Below, piece after piece: positions 14,813-21,906 of a stretch of 35,704 nt of DNA. How positions within the stretch are numbered: position 1 is the stretch's first letter; each line of letters opens with the position of its first letter. The translations under genes were made by a program, and so were the position numbers. The notes below the pieces were generated by a model, which was not told where the DNA came from, did not search any database, and saw only the letters and a list, made by a program, of their open reading frames with translations. The stretch comes from JAABRU01 sp964505535. Its GTDB lineage: Bacteria > Desulfobacterota > Desulfobacteria > Desulfobacterales > Desulfococcaceae. The stretch covers positions 1 to 35,704 of the forward strand of contig CAZDIU010000019.1 in NCBI GenBank assembly GCA_964505535.1, read 5' to 3'.

Positions 14813-15684
14813 AGGAAAAACTGAAACTGGGCATTCCCAAGGGAAGCCTGCAGAATGCCACCATCGAGCTTTTCCGAAGATCCGGGTGGAAGATCAATGT
14901 GAACGGAAGAAGCTATTTTCCGGAGATCAATGATGAAAATATTGAATGCGCCATCTGCCGGGCACAGGAAATGTCCCGTTATGTGGAAAACGGCACACTG
15001 GATGCGGGTCTGACCGGAAAAGACTGGATAGCGGAAAACAATTCTGATGTCCATGTGGTGGAGGATCTGGTCTATTCCAAAGTCAGTGCACGTCCTGCCC
15101 GATGGGTGCTGGCTGTTCCGCATGAATCCGGCATTGAGAATCTGGAAGATCTGCGGGGCAAAACGGTGGCGACAGAACTGGTGGAATTCACCAAGCGCTA
15201 TTTTGCGGAACGGGGTATTGAGGTAAAGGTGGAATTTTCCTGGGGCGCGACCGAGGCAAAAGTGGTATCCGGGCTGGCTGATGCGATTGTGGAAGTCACA
15301 GAAACCGAAACCACCATCCGCGCACACGGCCTGAAGATCATTCACGAACTCATGCAGACCAACACCCGGCTCATTGCCAACCATCAGGCTTGGAAAAATC
15401 AGGAAAAGCGCGAAAAAATCGAACAGATTGCCCTGCTGCTCAAAGGTGCGCTGCTGGGCGACAAAATGGTGGGCCTGAAGATGAACGTGCCGGAGAAATA
15501 TCTGGAACAGGTGGTGGCCCTGCTCCCCAGCCTGAACGCGCCGACCATTGCCCATCTGCACCACTCGGACTGGGTATCTGTGGAGTCAGTGGTGGACAGC
15601 GGATATGTGCGGGATCTGATTCCCCGGCTGATGAAAAACGGAGCCGAAGGCATTATTGAATATCCCCTGAACAAGGTGATCTGA
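14809..15684 (+). CDS. hisG: ATP phosphoribosyltransferase, long form
   Basis: 291 residues, the long homomeric form, with a catalytic bilobed part to about 215 and a C-terminal ACT/PII-like domain for histidine feedback. It joins ATP and PRPP in the committed step of histidine synthesis. The N-terminal LGIPKGSLQNATIELFRRSG and the PRPP-binding region GLADAIVEVTETETTIRAHG are recognisable. Many long forms have glycine in place of the second glutamate of TETET at this loop; here it is glutamate, which may be lineage-specific. AAAGGAGG lies within the end of hisI. No terminator is apparent after it. Confidence 0.96.
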   Translation: MKEKLKLGIPKGSLQNATIELFRRSGWKINVNGRSYFPEINDENIECAICRAQEMSRYVENGTLDAGLTGKDWIAENNSDVHVVEDLVYSKVSARPARWVLAVPHESGIENLEDLRGKTVATELVEFTKRYFAERGIEVKVEFSWGATEAKVVSGLADAIVEVTETETTIRAHGLKIIHELMQTNTRLIANHQAWKNQEKREKIEQIALLLKGALLGDKMVGLKMNVPEKYLEQVVALLPSLNAPTIAHLHHSDWVSVESVVDSGYVRDLIPRLMKNGAEGIIEYPLNKVI

Positions 15685-15885
15685 TTTGCTTTTCGTCCCC
15701 TGTCCGCATTCCTTCCCTTATGGCGGTTTGTCAGGCCGATGCAGGCATAACGGCTCTGAAAAGCAGTGGTGTTCTTCCGCAGCAAACTGTCAAATCATGC
15801 AGTAATGATGAGGGCGGTGCTGACCTGCTGTCAGGCGCGGGCATTATGCAGCGGAAATTGTTATCGGGAGTTCAACAGTAACAGA

Positions 15886-15976
15886 GGTTTTCCCCTTTTG
15901 CAAAGAGGGCGTAAGGGGAATTTCAGGTGCTGAAAAGAAATTCCTTTCCGCCCCTTTACAAAAAAGGGGGGAAACC
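15886..15976. repeat. Imperfect inverted repeat of about 38-bp arms
   Basis: The left arm begins GGTTTTCCCCTTTTGC and the right arm ends AAAAAAGGGGGGAAACC, with scattered mismatches and GGGGAATTT/AAATTCCT near the centre. It is of the kind of dispersed repeat common in this genome. Confidence 0.6.
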
Positions 15977-16143
15977 ACCTGATTTCACAAATCATCAGAT
16001 CAGATTTTTATGTCGAACCCATGCTGTTTTAACGCAAAAAGTGCAGAGATATTTTTTAACAGCTTGATATCGTTTGGGTTCATTTTTTCAGAGCGGAAAT
16101 TCCAACTGTGCTCCTCCAGGGGAAACGCATTTGAAAATTGAAT

Positions 16144-16320
16144 CAGGTTCTGTTGAGATTTCTGTAACAGTCTGTTTTTATTTGTACAAAAACCTCTCAT
16201 CCAGACATGCGGAGTTTCACCGGTTCTTTCCGAAACGGCACCATGCAGCATTATGGGGCTGCTGCCGGTTCAGATTTCCGATCCGAACAGCCACCCGAAT
16301 CTGAAATGTAAACAGAAAAT
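16144..16320. mobile_element. Decayed copy of the GGTTCTGTTGACATTT element
   Basis: The left end CAGGTTCTGTTGAGATTT and right end CTGAAATGTAAACAG correspond to the ends of the intact element at 18266-18419 with a few changes. Inner right-hand sequence (CCGAATCTGAAATG against CCTGATCTGAAATG) also agrees. It encodes no protein. Confidence 0.5.
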
Positions 16321-16348
16321 GGTTCTTCAATATCTTTTGTGAAAACAA

Positions 16349-16402
16349 CGGATTCCGACTTTTTCCGGAATGACGTCATGCCTGTGAAAGCAGGCATCCG
16401 GA
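16349..16402. repeat. GTCATTCCG repeat, copy D
   Basis: CGGATTCCGACTTTTTCCGG and AATGAC are followed by a second hairpin, ATGCCTGTGAAAGCAGGCAT. It is inverted relative to copies B and C. Confidence 0.6.
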
Positions 16403-16524
16403 AAAATTTTCCACAAAAGTTCCCTGAAAAACCAAAAATGGGCAGTGGGATTTTTTTATACTGACAGAAGATTTGCAGTGCCTGTCTGTTTTCTGAGGGC
16501 GGCTCTCTGCGGGAAACCTGTCCA

Positions 16525-16559
16525 AGTGCGCAAATTTGGTACACTGTGCGCAAAAATGG
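16525..16559 (+). promoter_or_regulatory. Paired direct repeats, candidate enhancer site for the sigma-54 promoter
   Basis: AGTGCGCAAATTTGG (16525-16539) and TGTGCGCAAAAATGG (16545-16559) agree at 12 of 15 positions and lie exactly 20 bp apart, two helical turns. Their centres fall about 122 and 102 bp before the predicted transcription start, where bacterial enhancer-binding proteins usually bind. No regulator is encoded next to it. Confidence 0.5.
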
Positions 16560-16626
16560 AAATGAAAACAGAGGGAATTTTTTGGCATAAAATTTTTATT
16601 TCAATAAATATAAGAAAGTTATTTTT

Positions 16627-16643
16627 TTGGCACGCTGTTTGCT
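16627..16643 (+). promoter_or_regulatory. Sigma-54 (RpoN) promoter
   Basis: TTGGCACGCTGTTTGCT matches the consensus TGGCACG-N4-TTGCW, with GG at 16629-16630 and GC at 16641-16642 separated by exactly 10 bases. The predicted start is near 16654, giving a leader of about 68 bases to the gene at 16722. Confidence 0.85.
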
Positions 16644-16721
16644 ATATAAACCAAATCGTTGTGTGCAATCGGGCACCATACGAATCATATAAATGCAAAT
16701 CTGTTTTAAGGAGAAAGAAAA

Positions 16722-16967
16722 ATGAAATTCGCAAAACTGCTGATCGGAGTTATGGCTTTGGTGATGGTAATTTCCTTTTCCGGTATTGTTTCCGCAAGTG
16801 ACAAAGCCGATGTGAAAGCTGCGGAAGAAACGGTTGTAAGCACTGCTGAGGAAACTGCTGAAGAAGCAGCCCAGGAAATTACAGATGAAAAGGCCGATGA
16901 AGAGACTCCCGCTGAAGAAGCAGACGCAGCACCCGCTGAGGAAGCCAAAGACGCCAAGACCAACTGA
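16722..16967 (+). CDS. Small secreted acidic Ala/Glu-rich protein
   Basis: 81 residues. A clear signal peptide covers residues 1-25 (KLLIGVMALVMVISFSGIVS, then A|S), so the mature part of about 56 residues is exported. It is made almost entirely of E, A, D, K and T (AEETAEEAAQEITDEKADEE), strongly acidic and with no cysteine, likely disordered or helical. I do not recognise a family. TAAGGAG lies 8 bases before the ATG. The gene stands alone between a sigma-54 promoter and a strong terminator, so it is a tightly regulated single-gene unit. Its composition recalls small stress or cell-envelope proteins, but no function can be assigned. Confidence 0.8.
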   Translation: MKFAKLLIGVMALVMVISFSGIVSASDKADVKAAEETVVSTAEETAEEAAQEITDEKADEETPAEEADAAPAEEAKDAKTN

Positions 16968-17033
16968 TCATTTTGAAAAAATCAGCATGTCCGAATGAGG
17001 CAGGCTGAACTTTTTCCGATGATTTTGAAACTG

Positions 17034-17070
17034 AAAACCGGAAGCAGAAAACGCTGCTTCCGGTTTTTTT
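17034..17070 (+). terminator. Intrinsic terminator of the small acidic protein gene
   Basis: A 14-bp perfect stem (AAAACCGGAAGCAG with its complement), loop AAAACG and a run of seven T. It lies 66 bp after the stop codon. Confidence 0.92.
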
Positions 17071-17220
17071 GTGTTTCAATTTCAGCCGCATTTCCCTGAT
17101 TCTGCGCAGTCAGAGCCCAGTTTTTCCCCACCTCCTCAGTATTATCTGTCAAATATTGCGTTAATCCTGAAAGCCGTTCCCAACTGTCGCTATCTCAGAG
17201 GGTGCGAAGCGTCCGGCTGC

Positions 17221-17280
17221 AACACTCAAAATCAGCGGTGAGTGAGCCTCAGCGAGCGAATCCGCTGCATTTTGAGTGTT
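17221..17280. repeat. 60-bp imperfect inverted repeat
   Basis: Arms AACACTCAAAATCAGCGG and CCGCTGCATTTTGAGTGTT pair with a single bulged base. It marks the left border of the AT-rich patch. The ends do not fit the integron attC consensus. Confidence 0.75.
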
Positions 17281-17308
17281 AGCATATATCCTTACTGGGA
17301 GAAATAGG

Positions 17309-17455
17309 TCATCTTAACCACTTTGTTTTTATTATATTTGCTTGTTTTAAAGGTTCAAACTCTTTATGGTCTGTAGTTAGTAATTCAGCATTTAGCATAA
17401 TTGCTTGTGCAACAGCAAATGAATCTGCATATGAGATTTGATAGTTGGCTTTTAA
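17309..17455 (-). pseudogene. C-terminal remnant of a VapC-like PIN-domain toxin
   Basis: The minus strand reads 48 codons before a TGA: YQISYADSFAVAQAIMLNAE followed by LLTTDHKEFEPL and ending TKWLR. This is the last third of a PIN domain, with the YADSF and TTDHKEF turns that carry two of the catalytic acidic residues. An in-frame stop lies immediately upstream and no N-terminal half is visible in that frame, so the gene is broken. It suggests a lost VapBC toxin-antitoxin unit within acquired DNA. Confidence 0.7.
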
Positions 17456-17618
17456 TTATTAATCCGGCAATTAAATACCCAAATGTTGTTGGATTAAAAC
17501 TGTCTGAATTTTTAGATGATACACCCGTGATACTGTTTATACTGATTCAAAATAACATGATGATTTATAAATAAAAAAAATCAGCATAGAAAGTCCCACT
17601 ACCCATTCACGACAATCC

Positions 17619-18116
17619 TTAAGAACGTTGCCATATCTCGAATATGAACCATAAAAGCGATAAGCAAGCTGGAGATACAAAGATAAGTAATATTATTATC
17701 CCTGCATTATACTTTTTCCCAATCTTATTTATAAGGAAGAAAAAAGAAAATATTCCAACTATATATAGTAGGCAAGAAAATACTGACAAAATAAAACCTA
17801 ACTTTTTATGTGGTGTTAGGTTGTAACAACTCACCCCAATAATAATTAAGGCTTTTATCGGAATAACTACAGTGTAGTTATAAAATGCCGCTGGGTAGTT
17901 GTAGGGAAAGGCAAGTGACTCCCAATTAGTGACTTTATCCCACATCCATACCAAGCCCCAAACCAAGCCAATTATAGATGCAAGCGGAATATATAATGGT
18001 TGTAATGCCTTACTGACTTCTTCTTCCTTCGCTATAGCTTTCTTCCTCTCATTATCCCAATAGTCCTTTTCATATCTCTCATGCAGTTCCCTCATAAAGG
18101 GGTCTTTAAATCTCAT
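17619..18116 (-). CDS. Hypothetical four-helix membrane protein
   Basis: 165 residues. A charged cytoplasmic N-terminus (RELHERYEKDYWDNERKK) is followed by four likely membrane segments: LYIPLASIIGLVWGLVWMW, VVIPIKALIIIGVSCY, GFILSVFSCLLYIVGIFSFF and AGIIILLIFVSPACLSLLWF. I do not recognise the family. The minus-strand sequence GGAG lies 5-8 bases before the ATG. Base composition is clearly more AT-rich than in the flanking genes, and a toxin remnant is adjacent, so horizontal acquisition is likely. No partner gene is evident. Confidence 0.65.
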   Translation of the reverse strand: MRFKDPFMRELHERYEKDYWDNERKKAIAKEEEVSKALQPLYIPLASIIGLVWGLVWMWDKVTNWESLAFPYNYPAAFYNYTVVIPIKALIIIGVSCYNLTPHKKLGFILSVFSCLLYIVGIFSFFFLINKIGKKYNAGIIILLIFVSPACLSLLWFIFEIWQRS

Positions 18117-18438
18117 GGTTAGCTCCTATTTTGGCTTTTACTCATATTCTACACTTGCAAACCACTATTACCATCTTTGCGGCGTAAATGACTGAAATAG
18201 CGAGATCTCAACTTTAAAATCTCAAAAGTGCAGTTCCACAGATAATAAAATTTTGCTTTGATATTTAGGTTCTGTTGACATTTTTATAACATTCTGAATT
18301 TGCATGAATCGATCTCTCCGGAATGAACCACACGGATTTTTGCTTACTCTGCCCGAATAAAAAACAGAACTGTTTTCTGCTCAGACCGTCCGCCTGATCT
18401 GAAATGTCAACAGAACCTACACTGTTTCCTGATTTTTA
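18117..18438. other. Intergenic region with an inverted-repeat element
   Basis: The half next to the membrane gene is AT-rich with no gene. The rest is the element at 18266-18419, which ends 19 bp from the stop codon of the Liv-type binding protein gene. Confidence 0.65.
18266..18419. mobile_element. MITE-like element with 18-bp terminal inverted repeats
   Basis: TAGGTTCTGTTGACATTT (18266-18283) and AAATGTCAACAGAACCTA (18402-18419) are perfect inverted repeats, and both outer ends are TA, compatible with a TA target duplication. The 154-bp unit encodes no protein. A decayed relative lies at 16144-16320. Confidence 0.7.
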
Positions 18439-19584
18439 TTACTGGATCAGCTCCCAGGTCTTGTTCTTAATCCGCACCATGACAAAGGCATCGGGACCAA
18501 GTCCGTTATGCTCTTCGGGGCTGAAGGAGAAGGTGCCGCTCACGCCCACAAATCCCTTCATATCCTCAATGTTCTTGCGAAGTTTTTCCTTGTCGCCGTT
18601 GGTTCCCTCCAGCGCTTTGGCAACAATGAGCATTGCGTCATACGCATATCCGCCAAAACCGGACACCGGCATATTGAATTTTTCCGTGTACTGTCTGGCA
18701 TAATCACTGAGAATGGTTTTCTGCACATCCCCGGCAGGCAGGAGATCGCTGACCAGAATCTTTCCGGTGGGCAGCAGAATGCCTTCTGCCGCATCTCCGG
18801 CCAGTTCAATGAATTTGGGAGAGGCAACACCGTGGCTCTGGTACAGGGGAATTTTCAGACCAAGCTGCTGCACATTTTTTGCCACCACAGCAGGCCCCGG
18901 ATTGGTTCCCCAGCAGACAATGGCTTCAGGCTCCGCAGATCGGATTTTGGTCAACTGGGCTGTCATATCCGTATCCTTTCCTCCAAATTTGTCAGCCTGC
19001 ACAATGGTCAGACCAAACTGGGCAGCCTGTGCCTCCAACTGCTCCCGTCCGCTTTCCCCGAACGCGTCAGATACGGTCAGGATACCGATTTTTTTGATAT
19101 TGTTCTTCTGCAGATGGGCATAAATGGCAGCAACTGCCAGAATATCGCTCTGTGCGGTCTTGAACACCCAGGGATTCACAGGAGAGGTGATTTTGTTGCC
19201 TGCCGCGCAACTGATCAAAGGAATCTGAGCCTTTACAGTTGCAGGCATGACCGCCAGCGTGGTGGGTGTGGTGCTGGGGCCGATGACAGCCAGCACATTG
19301 TCTTTGCTGATGAGTTTGCTTACCCCCATCACAGCTTTGGTGGGATCGCCTTCTGTGTCATAAATCACAGCTTCCAGCATCCGTCCGTCAATTCCGCCTT
19401 TGGCATTGATGGCCTCAACCACCATTTCCATGCTTCTTTTTTCCGGATCACCCAGAAAGGAAGCCGGGCCTGTAACAGCAAAAATGCCGCCGATTTTGTA
19501 GGTTTCCGCAGCAGGGGCATGAGAGGCCGCCATCAGACCGCAGACAAGAAACAGTGCCAAAGCCAGTCTTACTTTTCTGTACAT
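18439..19584 (-). CDS. livK: Branched-chain amino-acid-type ABC transporter substrate-binding protein
   Basis: 381 residues. The signal peptide runs to about residue 26 (ending APAAE), so the protein is periplasmic. IGGIFAVTGPASFLGDPEKR, the AINAKGGIDGRMLEAVIYDT block and AVIGPSTTPTTLA are typical of type I periplasmic binding proteins of the Leu/Ile/Val class. Clusters of this kind (PaaK, ACT protein, LivK) usually continue with livH, livM, livG and livF; here nothing follows but an inverted-repeat element and an AT-rich patch. It may bind an aromatic acid rather than an amino acid, judging from neighbouring paaK. AAGGAGAAGG precedes the ATG. Confidence 0.92.
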   Translation of the reverse strand: MYRKVRLALALFLVCGLMAASHAPAAETYKIGGIFAVTGPASFLGDPEKRSMEMVVEAINAKGGIDGRMLEAVIYDTEGDPTKAVMGVSKLISKDNVLAVIGPSTTPTTLAVMPATVKAQIPLISCAAGNKITSPVNPWVFKTAQSDILAVAAIYAHLQKNNIKKIGILTVSDAFGESGREQLEAQAAQFGLTIVQADKFGGKDTDMTAQLTKIRSAEPEAIVCWGTNPGPAVVAKNVQQLGLKIPLYQSHGVASPKFIELAGDAAEGILLPTGKILVSDLLPAGDVQKTILSDYARQYTEKFNMPVSGFGGYAYDAMLIVAKALEGTNGDKEKLRKNIEDMKGFVGVSGTFSFSPEEHNGLGPDAFVMVRIKNKTWELIQ

Positions 19585-19634
19585 GAACCTTCTCCTTTGT
19601 CATTGGTTATGTGTTATGCGTTAATCCCAGCAGT

Positions 19635-19648
19635 GTGGGATATCCCAC
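19635..19648. promoter_or_regulatory. 14-bp palindrome upstream of the binding protein gene
   Basis: GTGGGATATCCCAC is a perfect dyad about 50 bp upstream of the livK start. It could be an operator, but no regulator is nearby and it may be chance. Confidence 0.3.
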
Positions 19649-19655
19649 CGTCCTG

Positions 19656-19671
19656 AAAACCCTGAGGGTTT
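19656..19671. repeat. Half-site of the AAACCCT palindrome family
   Basis: AAAACCCTGAGGGTTT equals one arm of the palindrome at 20325-20357. Only a single arm is present here. Confidence 0.5.
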
Positions 19672-19677
19672 AATATC

Positions 19678-19816
19678 AATGCCGTTTCCTTAAGGATAAA
19701 ATTCCCCTCCCCTGCGGGAGGGGTCAGGGGAGGGACAAAAACAACAGACTGCAATTAAAACAGTTTACACCCCCTGCCCCTCCCTTAAGGGAGGGGAGCC
19801 TTAAGGAAACGGCATT
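19678..19816. repeat. Dispersed inverted-repeat element, complete copy
   Basis: Perfect 18-bp ends AATGCCGTTTCCTTAAGG (19678-19695) and CCTTAAGGAAACGGCATT (19799-19816) enclose GC-rich hairpins such as CCCCTCCCCTGCGGGAGGGG and CCTCCCTTAAGGGAGG. A partial copy opens the window at 1-105. It lies between the ACT and LivK genes. Confidence 0.75.
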
Positions 19817-19856
19817 GGGTTTAATATGGTGTAACATCCTCCCCGCACACTATGAA

Positions 19857-20288
19857 TCACATGGCATAGAGTTTGCTGCCATTGATTACGGTAATGCCGT
19901 TTGTCTCCAGCAGCCGGATGGCCTCATCAGTATTGTCAAAGCGGAAGATCATCACAGCGTTGTCTCCGCTCTGGCGGACAAATGCGTACATGTATTCCAC
20001 ATTCACATTTGCCTTATGCAGTATTTCCAGAATATTGTTCAGTCCGCCGGGTCTGTCCGGCACTTCCACTGCCACAACATTGGTTTTTCCCACTGTGAAG
20101 CCGTTGCTTTTCAGGGCTTCCTTTGCCTTGTCATTGTTGTCCACAATCAGGCGCAGCACACCGAAATCTGATGTGTCAGCCAGAGCCAGTGCGCGGATGT
20201 TCACTCCCGCGTCAGAGAGAATCTTGGTGACCATGGCAAGACGGCCGGATTTGTTTTCCAGAAATATGGATATCTGTTCCACTTTCAT
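19857..20288 (-). CDS. Tandem ACT-domain protein
   Basis: 143 residues from the ATG at 20288, eight bases after AAGGAGG; a GTG two codons earlier is too close to that site. Two ACT domains are visible: KVEQISIFLENKSGRLAMVT (1-70) and PDRPGGLNNILEILHKANVN (72-143). ACT domains bind small ligands, usually amino acids, and regulate partner enzymes. Proteins of this kind often sit beside phenylacetate-CoA ligase genes, as here, with paaK 92 bases upstream. A direct role for it with PaaK is inferred. Confidence 0.88.
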   Translation of the reverse strand: MKVEQISIFLENKSGRLAMVTKILSDAGVNIRALALADTSDFGVLRLIVDNNDKAKEALKSNGFTVGKTNVVAVEVPDRPGGLNNILEILHKANVNVEYMYAFVRQSGDNAVMIFRFDNTDEAIRLLETNGITVINGSKLYAM

Positions 20289-20324
20289 CAGCACAACCTC
20301 CTTATGGTTCGGTATTTCCTTTTT

Positions 20325-20357
20325 AAACCCTCAGGGTTTTCAAAACCCTGAGGGTTT
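20325..20357. repeat. 33-bp perfect palindrome, AAACCCT family
   Basis: Arms AAACCCTCAGGGTTTT and AAAACCCTGAGGGTTT around one C (20341). It is identical in design to 5851-5883, where both arms differ by one base in a matching way, so pairing is preserved. It lies between the ACT and paaK genes. Confidence 0.75.
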
Positions 20358-20380
20358 CATGTCCCGGTATTTCACAGGAG

Positions 20381-21682
20381 TTATATCTTCCTCCGGTCAA
20401 TGACCCGGACAGCCTTGCCCTCACTGCGCGCGATGGACTTGGGTTCCACCAGTTTCACCTTTGCGGAAACTCCGATGGTTTCCTTGATGTTTTTGGAGAT
20501 ATTCTTTTCCAGTTCCTGCAGGGGTTTGACCTTGTCGGAAAAAACCTTTTCCCCGACTTCCACCATCACAGTCAGAATATCCAGATTGTCTTCCCGATCC
20601 ACCACCAACTGATAATGGGGTTCCACTCCTTCCATTTCCATCAGCACACTTTCAATCTGGGAGGGGAACACATTCACACCCCGGATGATGAGCATGTCAT
20701 CTGATCTGCCGCTGACCTTGTTCATCCGAACCAGCGTGCGTCCGCAGATGCAGGGTTCGGGATTGATGGAGGTGATGTCACGGGTGCGGTACCGGATAAC
20801 CGGAAATGCCTCTTTGGTAATGGAGGTGAACACCAGTTCCCCGGTGGATCCGTAAGGCAGAACTTCCCCGGTTTTGGGATTGATGATTTCCGGAATGAAA
20901 TGATCTTCGGCAATGTGCAGCCCTTTTTTGGCTTCATGGCATTCAATGGACACGCCGGGGCCAAGGACTTCGCTGAGTCCGTAAATATCCACTGCGGTAA
21001 GATTGAGTTTTTTCTCGATCTCCTCGCGCATTTTCTCTGACCAGGGTTCTGCACCGAAAATGCCGAAACGGAATTTCAGATTTTTGAAGGAAATGCCCAT
21101 CTCTTCCGCAACTTCCGCAAGATGAAGCGTGTAGGAAGGCGTGGCAGTGATAATTGTCGGCCCGAAATCCCTCATAATGATAATCTGGCGTTTGGTGTTG
21201 CCCCCGGAAACCGGAATCACGGACGCTCCCAGTTTTTCCGCTCCGTAATGAACCCCCAGACCGCCGGTGAAGAGTCCGTAACCATAGGCATTGTGGATAA
21301 TGTCATTCCGGCCTGCCCCGCCCGCGACCAAAGCCCGTGCCATAAGGGTTGCCCATGTGTTCACATCCCTTGCAGTGTAACCCACCACTGTGGGCTGACC
21401 TGTTGTGCCGGAGGAAGCATGAATGCGCACCACATTGTCCATGGGAACCGCAAACATGCCAAAGGGATAATTGTCTCTGAGATCCTGCTTGGTGGTGAAA
21501 GGCACTTTGTGCAGATCTTCCAGACTCCGGATGTCACCGGGCGTAATGCCCGCTTCCTGAAATTTTTTCCGGTAAAAGGGAACCGTTGCATAAACCCTGT
21601 CCAGCGTGTTCCGGAGCCTGCGAAACTGTATGGACTCCAGAGCCTCCCTGGGCATGGTCTCGTATTCAATATCGTATATCAT
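20381..21682 (-). CDS. paaK: Phenylacetate-CoA ligase
   Basis: 433 residues from the ATG giving MIYDIEYETMPRE; an earlier start at 21742 would add 20 charged residues not usual in the family. AAGGAG lies about 12 bases upstream. It activates phenylacetate or a related aromatic acid with ATP and CoA. Motifs of the acyl-adenylating superfamily: RIHASSGTTGQPTVVGYT, the YGLSEVLGPG turn and VIRYRTRDI. The C-terminal lid SGRSDDMLIIRGVNVFPSQI is complete. It heads the order paaK, ACT, LivK in one direction, implying shared expression, and follows an enoyl-CoA hydratase gene. In anaerobes this enzyme feeds aromatic acids into CoA-ester degradation. Confidence 0.95.
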   Translation of the reverse strand: MIYDIEYETMPREALESIQFRRLRNTLDRVYATVPFYRKKFQEAGITPGDIRSLEDLHKVPFTTKQDLRDNYPFGMFAVPMDNVVRIHASSGTTGQPTVVGYTARDVNTWATLMARALVAGGAGRNDIIHNAYGYGLFTGGLGVHYGAEKLGASVIPVSGGNTKRQIIIMRDFGPTIITATPSYTLHLAEVAEEMGISFKNLKFRFGIFGAEPWSEKMREEIEKKLNLTAVDIYGLSEVLGPGVSIECHEAKKGLHIAEDHFIPEIINPKTGEVLPYGSTGELVFTSITKEAFPVIRYRTRDITSINPEPCICGRTLVRMNKVSGRSDDMLIIRGVNVFPSQIESVLMEMEGVEPHYQLVVDREDNLDILTVMVEVGEKVFSDKVKPLQELEKNISKNIKETIGVSAKVKLVEPKSIARSEGKAVRVIDRRKI

Positions 21683-21797
21683 ATGGTGTTTTTTTCTCCT
21701 TGCACCAGGGTGGGCCTTGCTCTGCGTTTGCCCATCCTGCAATTTGGAAACATTATTTTCGTATTTGGTTTTTCAGGGATTTTTGCACAAATGCAGC

Positions 21798-21872
21798 TTT
21801 CAGCCACGAATTTGCACGAATAAACACGAATGATGAAAATTCGTGAAAATTTGTGTTTATTCGTGGCTGAAA
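21798..21872. repeat. Inverted repeat TTTCAGCCACGAA
   Basis: TTTCAGCCACGA and TCGTGGCTGAAA flank repeats of CACGAAT (three direct copies at the left). It belongs to a class of dispersed CACGAA repeats between the enoyl-CoA hydratase and paaK genes. Confidence 0.65.
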
Positions 21873-21906
21873 TAATATCTGGTACGCAAAAAAACTGAAG
21901 AACCTG

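Larger units (their letters stand above)
15685..16721. other. 1-kb gene-free region with repeats and a promoter
   Basis: No credible gene is seen on either strand. It holds an imperfect inverted repeat (15886-15976), a decayed terminal-inverted-repeat element (16144-16320), a GTCATTCCG repeat (16349-16402), and at its right end the upstream repeats and sigma-54 promoter of the gene at 16722. Confidence 0.65.
17071..17618. other. Gene-poor region at the edge of an AT-rich patch
   Basis: No intact gene is seen. It holds an imperfect inverted repeat (17221-17280) and, from about 17290, markedly AT-rich sequence with a PIN-domain remnant (17309-17455). The AT richness continues through the next gene to about 18260. 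Confidence 0.6.

Noticed and set aside
17221..17280. Integron attC-like recombination site next to cassette-like genes
   Set aside because: The inverted repeat has a bulged base as attC sites do, but the ends (CTGCAAC and GTTAGCA) do not fit RYYYAAC and GTTRRRY, and no integrase is visible.
18508..19656. Plus-strand frame of 382 codons over the LivK gene
   Set aside because: It mirrors the LivK coding sequence and lacks a family signature; the minus-strand reading is unambiguous.
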